A stretch of DNA of 64,000 bases from Siphonodentalium dalli (lineage: Eukaryota; Mollusca; Scaphopoda; Gadilida; Siphonodentaliidae). Below are positions 14,157 to 29,149 of this stretch, one piece after another (within the stretch, counting starts at the first letter, position 1; each line of letters starts with the position of its first letter). A model generated the notes under the pieces. The model made no database searches, had not been told where the DNA came from, and was given only the letters and a program-made list of their open reading frames with translations. The stretch covers positions 156,603,043 to 156,667,042 of the forward strand of contig CP136069.1 in assembly GCA_032622095.1 (NCBI GenBank). The letters are read 5' to 3'. Both the position numbers and the translations under genes were made by a program.

Positions 14157-17143
14157 AATTCTTCGCCCATTTACGCGATGAATATGTTTTCACCCATCCG
14201 TGCAGCTTATTGGCTTGATAGGAAATACATTAAGAGTGGTTATGTTTTAGTATCTGATAATGGTGTACGATACAAGAGGGTGTCTTTGCCCATGTCGATT
14301 TATTCTTAGGGCAATACGTTTCTTTGTTTTAAAAGAAACAGATAAGTTAGATGAATGTCTTCAACACATCCTCGTCGTAATAGCTTCATAGTGGACCTAA
14401 ATATTCACATAGGTTGATATTGGACTTATTTGGTTCTGAACTAAGCCCACACAGTGTACTTATTCCCTTTAAATGTACATTTGTCAAGTCGTGAGTTTTT
14501 TTATTCTTGTTATTTAACAGCTAAAATAAGTGCAATACGGCTTAATTCATATTGAAATCGGGCTGCTTTAATATTGGGCTTATTTCACATCTAAATAAAG
14601 CCAATGTGAGCTTATATTTCAGCCCTATTGCATAGGTTCAATAAATATGAACTTATTTCAGCGTGAACAGTCTGACATGTGTACGCAAGTTGGAAGGAGA
14701 TGTAATAGATGTTGAAAAATACACGAACTATCGATATGCTCTGAAAAATACTTTCCACAGTTTTAAACAGCCATTTTACATTTTTCGAGCAGAACGTGAA
14801 ACAAACGCTCTTTATTGCTACCATATCGGGAATAGACATACACCGAACGCTCTTTTTGGTTCCACGCCGCGCGCGCAAATGGCTGCTTTAAGTTTGGGAA
14901 GCAGATATCATTAAGTGTTTGTTAACATTTTGATTTCTTAAGGATAACTCCAGTTTTGGATTGTCTCAACCAAAGTTGGTATATTTTCTCAGCCAAACAA
15001 TAAAGGCCAAGTTCGATTAGTTTCTGTTCAATAGATTCTGCATGTTCTGTGGCCCATCTACGACTTGCACATTGCCTAAATTTGATATTTTGGTTCACGA
15101 TCATTAACTCCGGTTTGTTTTATTTGATAGGAACTGAATTCCTCTTGTTGACTACGGTACTGTTACGGTAAGCTGGCAATGTTTGGGCCTATGTATGCTT
15201 TGACATCTTTATCTTCGAGCGTTTGATGTGTGTGGTTCACAGGACGTGTAATGGTAGTCCAACAAATTAGACGATTCGGATTAAGATATATTTTAATATT
15301 TGGACATCTATGTTGTCTTAATTCCTCATCCGTCTAATACACGACGTGAAAGCGTTGATCACAAAGAACCCAGTAATTTAATGGAGAAGGACATGCCCAT
15401 TTAGATTACATTGGTCACGTCTAATGACACAAATAAAACCATAAATAAAAAACATACCTTTTGTTGGAATGTTAAATATCATGACTGAACTAACTAGCAT
15501 AAATGTGTGTCACTGTTAATCCATAAAATGTTCTTTGAAAGAAACCGACAATTTTTGTAATCGTCTGCGCTCAAAACACACACACAGTTCAGTAGCATAA
15601 AGCATAAAATTGAAAGCATTAAGAACACTATATTGGGGTAGGGTTAAGTTTTACTTTATTTCTTAATTCTGGTCTGGTACATGATTATATCATTTCATGT
15701 CTGGTATTGGGGATGAATTTATGCTTATTGTGGTGCATGCTGTGCAGTTGTATCCATAAAACTGACAACGTCATGGGAATTGTTTAGTAATTTTTAACTT
15801 CAAAATAATGAAATTTTAGCTAATTTACCCAAAAAAAATCAAATATTTAAACAAAATAGACTCTCCCATATAACATAGACCTCCTCAGATACATTCTAAG
15901 TCCATGATATATGATAAGATTCTGAATTGGTTAACAAAACGGGCCATTCTGACTTGACAGGTATTTTCAGATAGAAAATCAGTTTAGGGGGGAGGGTTAA
16001 GCTTTTGAAAATATCTCGGCTTGTTTGATATCAGTGAATCAGGTATATAATGCTGAAAATTTTGATGCACCACCGACAACTTTATACCAAAAAATGAAAA
16101 TTTTATAGAAAAACTTCTGGAAAACCTTTTTGAAAAAGCACTGCAATTTATGCATTTTTTTGGGCATTTTCGCGAATTTTTCACAACAATTGTTGGAGAA
16201 TATCATTTATTGCACATCAGTAATGTTAAGCAACCCAGATAAAATAAATATCTGATATTCAAGTATATTTTATTCGACATTTCTCTTGTTTTATTGGTTT
16301 TCGTGATTATACTGAAATTTGCAGGTCAAAAACACTAAAAAGGTCAAAAAAATATATTTTCCACCTGCTCCGCCCTGGATACCTCAGTGTTTTGGAATCC
16401 CCATGGGGCAAGGATAATTGGAGATAGCGTCAAAATTTCTACCCTTTCGTGTGATACTACCCTCATCTGTGGGGCCGGTCTAATTATGTATGTGGTTCAC
16501 AGGACGTGTAATGGCAGCCTGCATCAATTGGGATCACATCGCAACTGCCAGTAGACAATTCTGGTCCAGAAGTTCCTGAATAGAGAAGACTGAGAGGCAT
16601 CTCTTCTTGAATCTTGATGACAAATCTGAGGCGCCGTTACACTATCGAGACGTCCCCAGGATTCAGCGGCCATGCACGAAAAATGTTTGTCGCTATGCGC
16701 GATATCAGTTAAGCATAATATGCTTGGAGTTTGTCCTTGTCATGCTCGTATGGCTTATTTTCAATAACTTAGTTTTTCTTTTGAAGCTAATTACCAACAG
16801 GGTGAACAAGTAAAATTTGGCAATTATTTGCTATGCCATGTGTGCCGACTGCGTGACTCTTCTCGACTAAATGGTACTGAAAGAGACATATGACCATTTG
16901 GATGTCACACGCGTGGTGTCTCGGTGCTACCTATAAAGCATGTGGGGGAGTAGCTCCGCCTTGTAAATCTTAGAGATCCAACAACATAATGCTCGCTCAT
17001 GGTTGACGAGGTAGTGGGGCCGAATAAAAGTTGGTATCGGCTCTTAAGGGCGCTTCCACATGTGTTATCGGTGGTTAAAGCAGGGAAAAATTCTTCGAAA
17101 AACAGTTGTCAATAGGATTTCGTAATCGATCCGAATTAGATAT
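14157..17143 (+). repeat. Satellite unit 6, 15-bp deletion variant
   Basis: The unit is 2,987 bp and nearly identical to unit 5, including GGACATCTATG and the 15-bp deletion. Confidence 0.95.
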
Positions 17144-20130
17144 AATTCTTCGCCCATTTACGCGATGAATATGTTTTCACCCATCCGTGCAGCTTATTGG
17201 CTTGATAGGAAATACATTAAGAGTGGTTATGTTTTAGTATCTGATAATGGTGTACGATACAAGAGGGTGTCTTTGCCCATGTCGATTTATTCTTAGGGCA
17301 ATACGTTTCTTTGTTTTAAAAGAAACAGATAAGTTAGATGAATGTCTTCAACACATCCTCGTCGTAATAGCTTCATAGTGGACCTAAATATTCACATAGG
17401 TTGATATTGGACTTATTTGGTTCTGAACTAAGCCCACACAGTGTACTTATTCCCTTTAAATGTACATTTGTCAAGTCGTGAGTTTTTTTATTCTTGTTAT
17501 TTAACAGCTAAAATAAGTGCAATACGGCTTAATTCATATTGAAATCGGGCTGCTTTAATATTGGGCTTATTTCACATCTAAATAAAGCCAATGTGAGCTT
17601 ATATTTCAGCCCTATTGCATAGGTTCAATAAATATGAACTTATTTCAGCGTGAACAGTCTGACATGTGTACGCAAGTTGGAAGGAGATGTAATAGATGTT
17701 GAAAAATACACGAACTATCGATATGCTCTGAAAAATACTTTCCACAGTTTTAAACAGCCATTTTACATTTTTCGAGCAGAACGTGAAACAAACGCTCTTT
17801 ATTGCTACCATATCGGGAATAGACATACACCGAACGCTCTTTTTGGTTCCACGCCGCGCGCGCAAATGGCTGCTTTAAGTTTGGGAAGCAGATATCATTA
17901 AGTGTTTGTTAACATTTTGATTTCTTAAGGATAACTCCAGTTTTGGATTGTCTCAACCAAAGTTGGTATATTTTCTCAGCCAAACAATAAAGGCCAAGTT
18001 CGATTAGTTTCTGTTCAATAGATTCTGCATGTTCTGTGGCCCATCTACGACTTGCACATTGCCTAAATTTGATATTTTGGTTCACGATCATTAACTCCGG
18101 TTTGTTTTATTTGATAGGAACTGAATTCCTCTTGTTGACTACGGTACTGTTACGGTAAGCTGGCAATGTTTGGGCCTATGTATGCTTTGACATCTTTATC
18201 TTCGAGCGTTTGATGTGTGTGGTTCACAGGACGTGTAATGGTAGTCCAACAAATTAGACGATTCGGATTAAGATATATTTTAATATTTGGACATATATGT
18301 TGTCTTAATTCCTCATCCGTCTAATACACGACGTGAAAGCGTTGATCACAAAGAACCCAGTAATTTAATGGAGAAGGACATGCCCATTTAGATTACATTG
18401 GTCACGTCTAATGACACAAATAAAACCATAAATAAAAAACATACCTTTTGTTGGAATGTTAAATATCATGACTGAACTAACTAGCATAAATGTGTGTCAC
18501 TGTTAATCCATAAAATGTTCTTTGAAAGAAACCGACAATTTTTGTAATCGTCTGCGCTCAAAACACACACACAGTTCAGTAGCATAAAGCATAAAATTGA
18601 AAGCATTAAGAACACTATATTGGGGTAGGGTTAAGTTTTACTTTATTTCTTAATTCTGGTCTGGTACATGATTATATCATTTCATGTCTGGTATTGGGGA
18701 TGAATTTATGCTTATTGTGGTGCATGCTGTGCAGTTGTATCCATAAAACTGACAACGTCATGGGAATTGTTTAGTAATTTTTAACTTCAAAATAATGAAA
18801 TTTTAGCTAATTTACCCAAAAAAAATCAAATATTTAAACAAAATAGACTCTCCCATATAACATAGACCTCCTCAGATACATTCTAAGTCCATGATATATG
18901 ATAAGATTCTGAATTGGTTAACAAAACGGGCCATTCTGACTTGACAGGTATTTTCAGATAGAAAATCAGTTTAGGGGGGAGGGTTAAGCTTTTGAAAATA
19001 TCTCGGCTTGTTTGATATCAGTGAATCAGGTATATAATGCTGAAAATTTTGATGCACCACCGACAACTTTATACCAAAAAATGAAAATTTTATAGAAAAA
19101 CTTCTGGAAAACCTTTTTGAAAAAGCACTGCAATTTATGCATTTTTTTGGGCATTTTCGCGAATTTTTCACAACAATTGTTGGAGAATATCATTTATTGC
19201 ACATCAGTAATGTTAAGCAACCCAGATAAAATAAATATCTGATATTCAAGTATATTTTATTCGACATTTCTCTTGTTTTATTGGTTTTCGTGATTATACT
19301 GAAATTTGCAGGTCAAAAACACTAAAAAGGTCAAAAAAATATATTTTCCACCTGCTCCGCCCTGGATACCTCAGTGTTTTGGAATCCCCATGGGGCAAGG
19401 ATAATTGGAGATAGCGTCAAAATTTCTACCCTTTCGTGTGATACTACCCTCATCTGTGGGGCCGGTCTAATTATGTATGTGGTTCACAGGACGTGTAATG
19501 GCAGCCTGCATCAATTGGGATCACATCGCAACTGCCAGTAGACAATTCTGGTCCAGAAGTTCCTGAATAGAGAAGACTGAGAGGCATCTCTTCTTGAATC
19601 TTGATGACAAATCTGAGGCGCCGTTACACTATCGAGACGTCCCCAGGATTCAGCGGCCATGCACGAAAAATGTTTGTCGCTATGCGCGATATCAGTTAAG
19701 CATAATATGCTTGGAGTTTGTCCTTGTCATGCTCGTATGGCTTATTTTCAATAACTTAGTTTTTCTTTTGAAGCTAATTACCAACAGGGTGAACAAGTAA
19801 AATTTGGCAATTATTTGCTATGCCATGTGTGCCGACTGCGTGACTCTTCTCGACTAAATGGTACTGAAAGAGACATATGACCATTTGGATGTCACACGCG
19901 TGGTGTCTCGGTGCTACCTATAAAGCATGTGGGGGAGTAGCTCCGCCTTGTAAATCTTAGAGATCCAACAACATAATGCTCGCTCATGGTTGACGAGGTA
20001 GTGGGGCCGAATAAAAGTTGGTATCGGCTCTTAAGGGCGCTTCCACATGTGTTATCGGTGGTTAAAGCAGGGAAAAATTCTTCGAAAAACAGTTGTCAAT
20101 AGGATTTCGTAATCGATCCGAATTAGATAT
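17144..20130 (+). repeat. Satellite unit 7, 15-bp deletion variant
   Basis: The unit is 2,987 bp. It has the 15-bp deletion but reverts to GGACATATATG, so it shares different variants with its left and right neighbours. Confidence 0.95.
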
Positions 20131-23118
20131 AATTCTTCGCCCATTTACGCGATGAATATGTTTTCACCCATCCGTGCAGCTTATTGGCTTGATAGGAAAT
20201 ACATTAAGAGTGGTTATGTTTTAGTATCTGATAATGGTGTACGATACAAGAGGGTGTCTTTGCCCATGTCGATTTATTCTTAGGGCAATACGTTTCTTTG
20301 TTTTAAAAGAAACAGATAAGTTAGATGAATGTCTTCAACACATCCTCGTCGTAATAGCTTCATAGTGGACCTAAATATTCACATAGGTTGATATTGGACT
20401 TATTTGGTTCTGAACTAAGCCCACACAGTGTACTTATTCCCTTTAAATGTACATTTGTCAAGTCGTGAGTTTTTTTATTCTTGTTATTTAACAGCTAAAA
20501 TAAGTGCAATACGGCTTAATTCATATTGAAATCGGGCTGCTTTAATATTGGGCTTATTTCACATCTAAATAAAGCCAATGTGAGCTTATATTTCAGCCCT
20601 ATTGCATAGGTTCAATAAATATGAACTTATTTCAGCGTGAACAGTCTGACATGTGTACGCAAGTTGGAAGGAGATGTAATAGATGTTGAAAAATACACGA
20701 ACTATCGATATGCTCTGAAAAATACTTTCCACAGTTTTAAACAGCCATTTTACATTTTTCGAGCAGAACGTGAAACAAACGCTCTTTATTGCTACCATAT
20801 CGGGAATAGACATACACCGAACGCTCTTTTTTGGTTCCACGCCGCGCGCGCAAATGGCTGCTTTAAGTTTGGGAAGCAGATATCATTAAGTGTTTGTTAA
20901 CATTTTGATTTCTTAAGGATAACTCCAGTTTTGGATTGTCTCAACCAAAGTTGGTATATTTTCTCAGCCAAACAATAAAGGCCAAGTTCGATTAGTTTCT
21001 GTTCAATAGATTCTGCATGTTCTGTGGCCCATCTACGACTTGCACATTGCCTAAATTTGATATTTTGGTTCACGATCATTAACTCCGGTTTGTTTTATTT
21101 GATAGGAACTGAATTCCTCTTGTTGACTACGGTACTGTTACGGTAAGCTGGCAATGTTTGGGCCTATGTATGCTTTGACATCTTTATCTTCGAGCGTTTG
21201 ATGTGTGTGGTTCACAGGACGTGTAATGGTAGTCCAACAAATTAGACGATTCGGATTAAGATATATTTTAATATTTGGACATATATGTTGTCTTAATTCC
21301 TCATCCGTCTAATACACGACGTGAAAGCGTTGATCACAAAGAACCCAGTAATTTAATGGAGAAGGACATGCCCATTTAGATTACATTGGTCACGTCTAAT
21401 GACACAAATAAAACCATAAATAAAAAACATACCTTTTGTTGGAATGTTAAATATCATGACTGAACTAACTAGCATAAATGTGTGTCACTGTTAATCCATA
21501 AAATGTTCTTTGAAAGAAACCGACAATTTTTGTAATCGTCTGCGCTCAAAACACACACACAGTTCAGTAGCATAAAGCATAAAATTGAAAGCATTAAGAA
21601 CACTATATTGGGGTAGGGTTAAGTTTTACTTTATTTCTTAATTCTGGTCTGGTACATGATTATATCATTTCATGTCTGGTATTGGGGATGAATTTATGCT
21701 TATTGTGGTGCATGCTGTGCAGTTGTATCCATAAAACTGACAACGTCATGGGAATTGTTTAGTAATTTTTAACTTCAAAATAATGAAATTTTAGCTAATT
21801 TACCCAAAAAAAATCAAATATTTAAACAAAATAGACTCTCCCATATAACATAGACCTCCTCAGATACATTCTAAGTCCATGATATATGATAAGATTCTGA
21901 ATTGGTTAACAAAACGGGCCATTCTGACTTGACAGGTATTTTCAGATAGAAAATCAGTTTAGGGGGGAGGGTTAAGCTTTTGAAAATATCTCGGCTTGTT
22001 TGATATCAGTGAATCAGGTATATAATGCTGAAAATTTTGATGCACCACCGACAACTTTATACCAAAAAATGAAAATTTTATAGAAAAACTTCTGGAAAAC
22101 CTTTTTGAAAAAGCACTGCAATTTATGCATTTTTTTGGGCATTTTCGCGAATTTTTCACAACAATTGTTGGAGAATATCATTTATTGCACATCAGTAATG
22201 TTAAGCAACCCAGATAAAATAAATATCTGATATTCAAGTATATTTTATTCGACATTTCTCTTGTTTTATTGGTTTTCGTGATTATACTGAAATTTGCAGG
22301 TCAAAAACACTAAAAAGGTCAAAAAAATATATTTTCCACCTGCTCCGCCCTGGATACCTCAGTGTTTTGGAATCCCCATGGGGCAAGGATAATTGGAGAT
22401 AGCGTCAAAATTTCTACCCTTTCGTGTGATACTACCCTCATCTGTGGGGCCGGTCTAATTATGTATGTGGTTCACAGGACGTGTAATGGCAGCCTGCATC
22501 AATTGGGATCACATCGCAACTGCCAGTAGACAATTCTGGTCCAGAAGTTCCTGAATAGAGAAGACTGAGAGGCATCTCTTCTTGAATCTTGATGACAAAT
22601 CTGAGGCGCCGTTACACTATCGAGACGTCCCCAGGATTCAGCGGCCATGCACGAAAAATGTTTGTCGCTATGCGCGATATCAGTTAAGCATAATATGCTT
22701 GGAGTTTGTCCTTGTCATGCTCGTATGGCTTATTTTCAATAACTTAGTTTTTCTTTTGAAGCTAATTACCAACAGGGTGAACAAGTAAAATTTGGCAATT
22801 ATTTGCTATGCCATGTGTGCCGACTGCGTGACTCTTCTCGACTAAATGGTACTGAAAGAGACATATGACCATTTGGATGTCACACGCGTGGTGTCTCGGT
22901 GCTACCTATAAAGCATGTGGGGGAGTAGCTCCGCCTTGTAAATCTTAGAGATCCAACAACATAATGCTCGCTCATGGTTGACGAGGTAGTGGGGCCGAAT
23001 AAAAGTTGGTATCGGCTCTTAAGGGCGCTTCCACATGTGTTATCGGTGGTTAAAGCAGGGAAAAATTCTTCGAAAAACAGTTGTCAATAGGATTTCGTAA
23101 TCGATCCGAATTAGATAT
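20131..23118 (+). repeat. Satellite unit 8, 15-bp deletion variant
   Basis: The unit is 2,988 bp. It matches unit 7 plus one extra T in the run at about 20,826, which shifts the short reading frames on both strands. Confidence 0.95.
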
Positions 23119-26100
23119 AATTCTTCGCCCATTTACGCGATGAATATGTTTTCACCCATCCGTGCAGCTTATTGGCTTGATAGGAAATACATTAAGAGTG
23201 GTTATGTTTTAGTATCTGATAATGGTGTACGATACAAGAGGGTGTCTTTGCCCATGTCGATTTATTCTTAGGGCAATACGTTTCTTTGTTTTAAAAGAAA
23301 CAGATAAGTTAGATGAATGTCTTCAACACATCCTCGTCGTAATAGCTTCATAGTGGACCTAAATATTCACATAGGTTGATATTGGACTTATTTGGTTCTG
23401 AACTAAGCCCACACAGTGTACTTATTCCCTTTAAATGTACATTTGTCAAGTCGTGAGTTTTTTTATTCTTGTTATTTAACAGCTAAAATAAGTGCAATAC
23501 GGCTTAATTCATATTGAAATCGGGCTGCTTTAATATTGGGCTTATTTCACATCTAAATAAAGCCAATGTGAGCTTATATTTCAGCCCTATTGCATAGGTT
23601 CAATAAATATGAACTTATTTCAGCGTGAACAGTCTGACATGTGTACGCAAGTTGGAAGGAGATGTAATAGATGTTGAAAAATACACGAACTATCGATATG
23701 CTCTGAAAAATACTTTCCACAGTTTTAAACAGCCATTTTACATTTTTCGAGCAGAACGTGAAACAAACGCTCTTTATTGCTACCATATCGGGAATAGACA
23801 TACACCGAACGCTCTTTTTGGTTCCACGCCGCGCGCGCAAATGGCTGCTTTAAGTTTGGGAAGCAGATATCATTAAGTGTTTGTTAACATTTTGATTTCT
23901 TAAGGATAACTCCAGTTTTGGATTGTCTCAACCAAAGTTGGTATATTTTCTCAGCCAAACAATAAAGGCCAAGTTCGATTAGTTTCTGTTCAATAGATTC
24001 TGCATGTTCTGTGGCCCATCTACGACTTGCACATTGCCTAAATTTGATATTTTGGTTCACGATCATTAACTCCGGTTTGTTTTATTTGATAGGAACTGAA
24101 TTCCTCTTGTTGACTACGGTACTGTTACGGTAAGCTGGCAATGTTTGGGCCTATGTATGCTTTGACATCTTTATCTTCGAGCGTTTGATGTGTGTGGTTC
24201 ACAGGACGTGTAATGGTAGTCCAACAAATTAGACGATTCGGATTAAGATATATTTTAATATTTGGACATATATGTTGTCTTAATTCCTCATCCGTCTAAT
24301 ACACGACGTGAAAGCGTTGATCACAAAGAACCCAGTAATTTAATGGAGAAGGACATGCCCATTTAGATTACATTGGTCACGTCTAATGACACAAATAAAA
24401 CCATAAATAAAAAACATACCTTTTGTTGGAATGTTAAATATCATGACTGAACTAACTAGCATAAATGTGTGTCACTGTTAATCCATAAAATGTTCTTTGA
24501 AAGAAACCGACAATTTTTGTAATCGTCTGCGCTCAAAACACACACACAGTTCAGTAGCATAAAGCATAAAATTGAAAGCATTAAGAACACTATATTGGGG
24601 TAGGGTTAAGTTTTACTTTATTTCTTAATTCTGGTCTGGTACATGATTATATCATTTCATGTCTGGTATTGGGGATGAATTTATGCTTATTGTGGTGCAT
24701 GCTGTGCAGTTGTATCCATAAAACTGACAACGTCATGGGAATTGTTTAGTAATTTTTAACTTCAAAATAATGAAATTTTAGCTAATTTACCCAAAAAAAA
24801 TCAAATATTTAAACAAAATAGACTCTCCCATATAACATAGACCTCCTCAGATACATTCTAAGTCCATGATATATGATAAGATTCTGAATTGGTTAACAAA
24901 ACGGGCCATTCTGACTTGACAGGTATTTTCAGATAGAAAATCAGTTTAGGGGGGAGGGTTAAGCTTTTGAAAATATCTCGGCTTGTTTGATATCAGTGGT
25001 TGTGATATCAGTGAATCAGGTATATAATGCTGAAAATTTTGATGCACCACCGACAACTTTATACCAAAAAATGAAAATTTTATAGAAAAACTTCTGGAAA
25101 CCCTTTTTGAAAAAGCACTGCAATTTATGCATTTTTTTTGGCATTTTCGCGAATTTTTCACAACAATTGTTGGAGAATATCATTTATTGCACATCAGTAA
25201 TGTTAAGCAACCCAGATAAAATAAATATCTGATATTCAAGTATATTTTATTCGACATTTCTCTTGTTTTATTGGTTTTCGTGATTATACTGAAATTTGCA
25301 GGTCAAAAACACTAAAAAGGTCAAAAAAATATATTTTCCACCTGCTCCGCCCTGGATACCTCAGTGTTTTGGAATCCCCATGGGGCAAGGATAATTGGAG
25401 ATAGCGTCAAAATTTCTACCCTTTCGTGTGATACTACCCTCATCTGTGGGGCCGGTCTAATTATGTATGTGGTTCACAGGACGTGTAATGGCAGCCTGCA
25501 TCAATTGGGATCACATCGCAACTGCCAGTAGACAATTCTGGTCCAGAAGTTCCTGAATAGAGAAGACTGAGAGGCATCTCTTCTTGAATCTTGATGACAA
25601 ATCTGAGGCGCCGTTACACTATCGAGACGTCCCCAGGATTCAGCGGCCATGCACGAAAAATGTTTGTCGCTATGCGCGATATCAGTTAAGCATAATATGC
25701 TTGGAGTTTGTCCTTGTCATGCTCGTATGGCTTATTTTCAATAACTTAGTTTTTCTTTTGAAGCTAATTACCAACAGGGTGAACAAGTAAAATTTGGCAA
25801 TTATTTGCTATGCCATGTGTGCCGACTGCGTGACTCTTCTCGACTAAATGGTACTGAAAGAGACATATGACCATTTGGATGTCACACGCGTGGTGTCTCG
25901 ATGCTACCTATAAAGCATGTGGGGGAGTAGCTCCGCCTTGTAAATCTTAGAGATCCAACAACATAATGCTCGCTCATGGTTGACGAGGTAGTGGGGCCGA
26001 ATAAAAGTTGGTATCGGCTCTTAAGGGCGCTTCCACATGTGTTATCGGTGGTTAAAGCAGGGAAAAATTCTTCGAAAAACAGTTGTCAATAGGATTTCGT

Positions 26101-26120
26101 AATCGATCCGAATTAGATAT
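23119..26120 (+). repeat. Satellite unit 9
   Basis: The unit is 3,002 bp. The 15-bp segment is present again. It has TCGATGCTACC and TTTTGGCAT, the right-hand variants, and GGAAACCCTTTTTG shared only with unit 12. It is transitional between the homogeneous left block and the diverged right block. Confidence 0.95.
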
Positions 26121-29100
26121 AATTCTTCGCCCATTTACGCGATGAATATGTTTTCACCCATCCGTGCAGCTTATTGGCTTGATAGGAAATACATTAAGAG
26201 TGGTTATGTTTTAGTATCTGATAATGGTGTACGATACAAGAGGGTGTCTTTGCCCATGTCGATTTATTCTTAGGGCAATACGTTTCTTTGTTTTAAAAGA
26301 AACAGATAAGTTAGATGAATGTCTTCAACACATCCTCGTCGTAATAGCTTCATAGTGGACCTAAATATTCACATAGGTTGATATTGGACTTATTTGGTTC
26401 TGAACTAAGCCCACACAGTGTACTTATTCCCTTTAAATGTACATTTGTCAAGTAGTGAGTTTTTTTTATTCTTGTTATTTAACAGCTAAAATAAGTGCAA
26501 TACGGCTTAATTCATATTGAAATCGGGCTGCTTTAAAAACGTGCGTTTAGGCCCATATTGGGCTTATTTCACATCTAAATAAAGCCAATGCGAGCTTATA
26601 TTTCAGCCCTATTGCATAGGTTCAATAAATATGAACTTATTTCAGCGTGAACAGTCTGACATGTGTACGCAAGTTGGAAGGAGATGTAATAGATGTTGAA
26701 AAATACACGAACTATCGATATGCTCTGAAAAATACTTTCCACAGTTTTAAACAGCCATTTTACATTTTTCGAGTAGAACGTGAAACAAACGCTCTTTATT
26801 GCTACCATATCGGGAATAGACATACACCGAACGCTCTTTTTGGTTCCACGCCGCGCGCGCAAATGGCTGCTTTAAGTTTGGGAAGCAGATATCATTAAGT
26901 GTTTGTTAACATTTTGATTTCTTAAGGATAACTCCAGTTTTGGATTGTCTCAACCAAAGTTGGTATATTTTCTCAGCCAAACAATAAAGGCCAAGTTCGA
27001 TTAGTTTCTGTTCAATAGATTCTGCATGTTCTGTGGCCCATCTACGACTTGCACATTGCCTAAATTTGATATTTTGGTTCACGATCATTAACTCCGGTTT
27101 GTTTTATTTGATAGGAACTGAATTCCTCTTGTTGACTACGGTACTGTTACGGTAAGCTGGCAATGTTTGGGCCTATGTATGCTTTGACATCTTTATCTTC
27201 GAGCGTTTGATGTGTGTGGTTCACAGGACGTGTAATGGTAGTCCAACAAATTAGACGATTCGGATTAAGATATATTTTAATATTTGGACATATATGTTGT
27301 CTTAATTCCTCATCCGTCTAATACACGACGTGAAAGCGTTGATCACAAAGAACCCAGTAATTTAATGGAGAAGGACATGCCCATTTAGATTACATTGGTC
27401 ACGTCTAATGACACAAATAAAACCATAAATTAAAAAACATACCTTTTGTTGGAATGTTAAATATCATGACTGAACTAACTAGCATAAATGTGTGTCACTG
27501 TTAATCCATAAAATGTTCTTTGAAAGAAACCGACAATTTTTGTAATCGTCTGCGCTCAAAACACACACACAGTTCAGTAGCATAAAGCATAAAATTGAAA
27601 GCATTAAGAACACTATATTGGGGTAGGGTTAAGTTTTACTTTATTTCTTAATTCTGGTCTGGTACATGATTATATCATTTCATGTCTGGTATTGGGGATG
27701 AATTTATGCTTATTGTGGTGCATGCTGTGCAGTTGTATCCATAAAACTGACAACGTCATGGGAATTGTTTAGTAATTTTTAACTTCAAAATAATGAAATT
27801 TTAGCTAATTTACCCAAACAAAATCAAATATTTAAACAAAATAGACTCTCCCATATAACATAGACCTCCTCAGATACATTCTAAGTCCATGATATATGAT
27901 AAGATTCTGAATTGGTTAACAAAACGGGCCATTCTGACTTGACAGGTATTTTCAGATAGAAAATCAGTTTAGGGGGGGGGGGGTTAAGCTTTTGAAAATA
28001 TCTCGGCTTGTTTGATATCAGTGGTTGTGATATCAGTGAATCAGGTATATAATGCTGAAAATTTTGATGCACCACCGACAACTTTATACCAAAAAATGAA
28101 AATTTTATAGAAAAACTTCTGGAAAACCTTTTTGAAAAAGCACTGCAATTTATGCATTTTTTTTTGGCATTTTCGCGAATTTTTCACAACAATTGTTGGA
28201 GAATATCATTTATTGCACATCAGTAATGTTAAGCAACCCAGATAAAATAAATATCTGATATTCAAGTATATTTTATTCGACATTTCTCTTGTTTTATTGG
28301 TTTTCGTGATTATACTGAAATTTGCAGGTCAAAAACACTAAAAAGGTCAAAAAAATATATTTTCCACCTGCTCCGCCCTGGATACCTCAGTGTTTTGGAA
28401 TCCCCATGGGGCAAGGATAATTGGAGATAACGTCAAAATTTCTACCCTTTCGTGTGATACTACCCTCATCTGTGGGGCCGGTCTAATTATGTATGTGGTT
28501 CACAGGACGTGTAATGGCAGCCTGCATCAATTGGGATCACATCGCAACTGCCAGTAGACAATTCTGGTCCAGAAGTTCCTGAATAGAGAAGACTGAGAGG
28601 CATCTCTTCTTGAATCTTGATGACAAATCTGAGGCGCCGTTACACTATCGAGACGTCCCCAGGATTCAGCGGCCATGCACGAAAAATGTTTGTCGCTATG
28701 CGCGATATCAGTTTTAAAGCATAATATGCTTGGAGTTTGTCCTTGTCATGCTCGTATGGCTTATTTTCAATAACTTAGTTTTTCTTTTGAAGCTAATTAC
28801 CAACAGGTTGAACAAGTAAAATTTGGCAATTATTTGCTATGCCATGTGTGCCGACTGCGTGACTCTTCTCGACTAAATGGTACCGAAAGAGACATATGAC
28901 CATTTGGATGTCACACGCGTGGTGTCTCGATGCTACCTATAAAGCATGTGGGGGAGTAGCTCCGCCTTGTAAATCTTATAGATCCAACAACATAATGCTC
29001 GCTCATGGTTGACGAGGTAGTGGGGCCGAATAAAAGTTGGTATCGGCTCTTAAGGGCGCTTCCACATGTGTTATCGGTGGTTAAAGCAGGGAAAAATTCT

Positions 29101-29149
29101 TCGAAAAACAGTTGTCAATAGGATTTCGTAATCGATCCGAATTAGATAT
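26121..29149 (+). repeat. Satellite unit 10, diverged right-block copy
   Basis: The unit is 3,029 bp. It has a 19-bp segment (AAAACGTGCGTTTAGGCCC region, about 26,537) absent from units 1-9, an expanded G run at about 27,971, and a 3-bp expansion at the TTAA site near 28,711 (GTTTTAAAGC where other units have GTTAAGC). Confidence 0.95.
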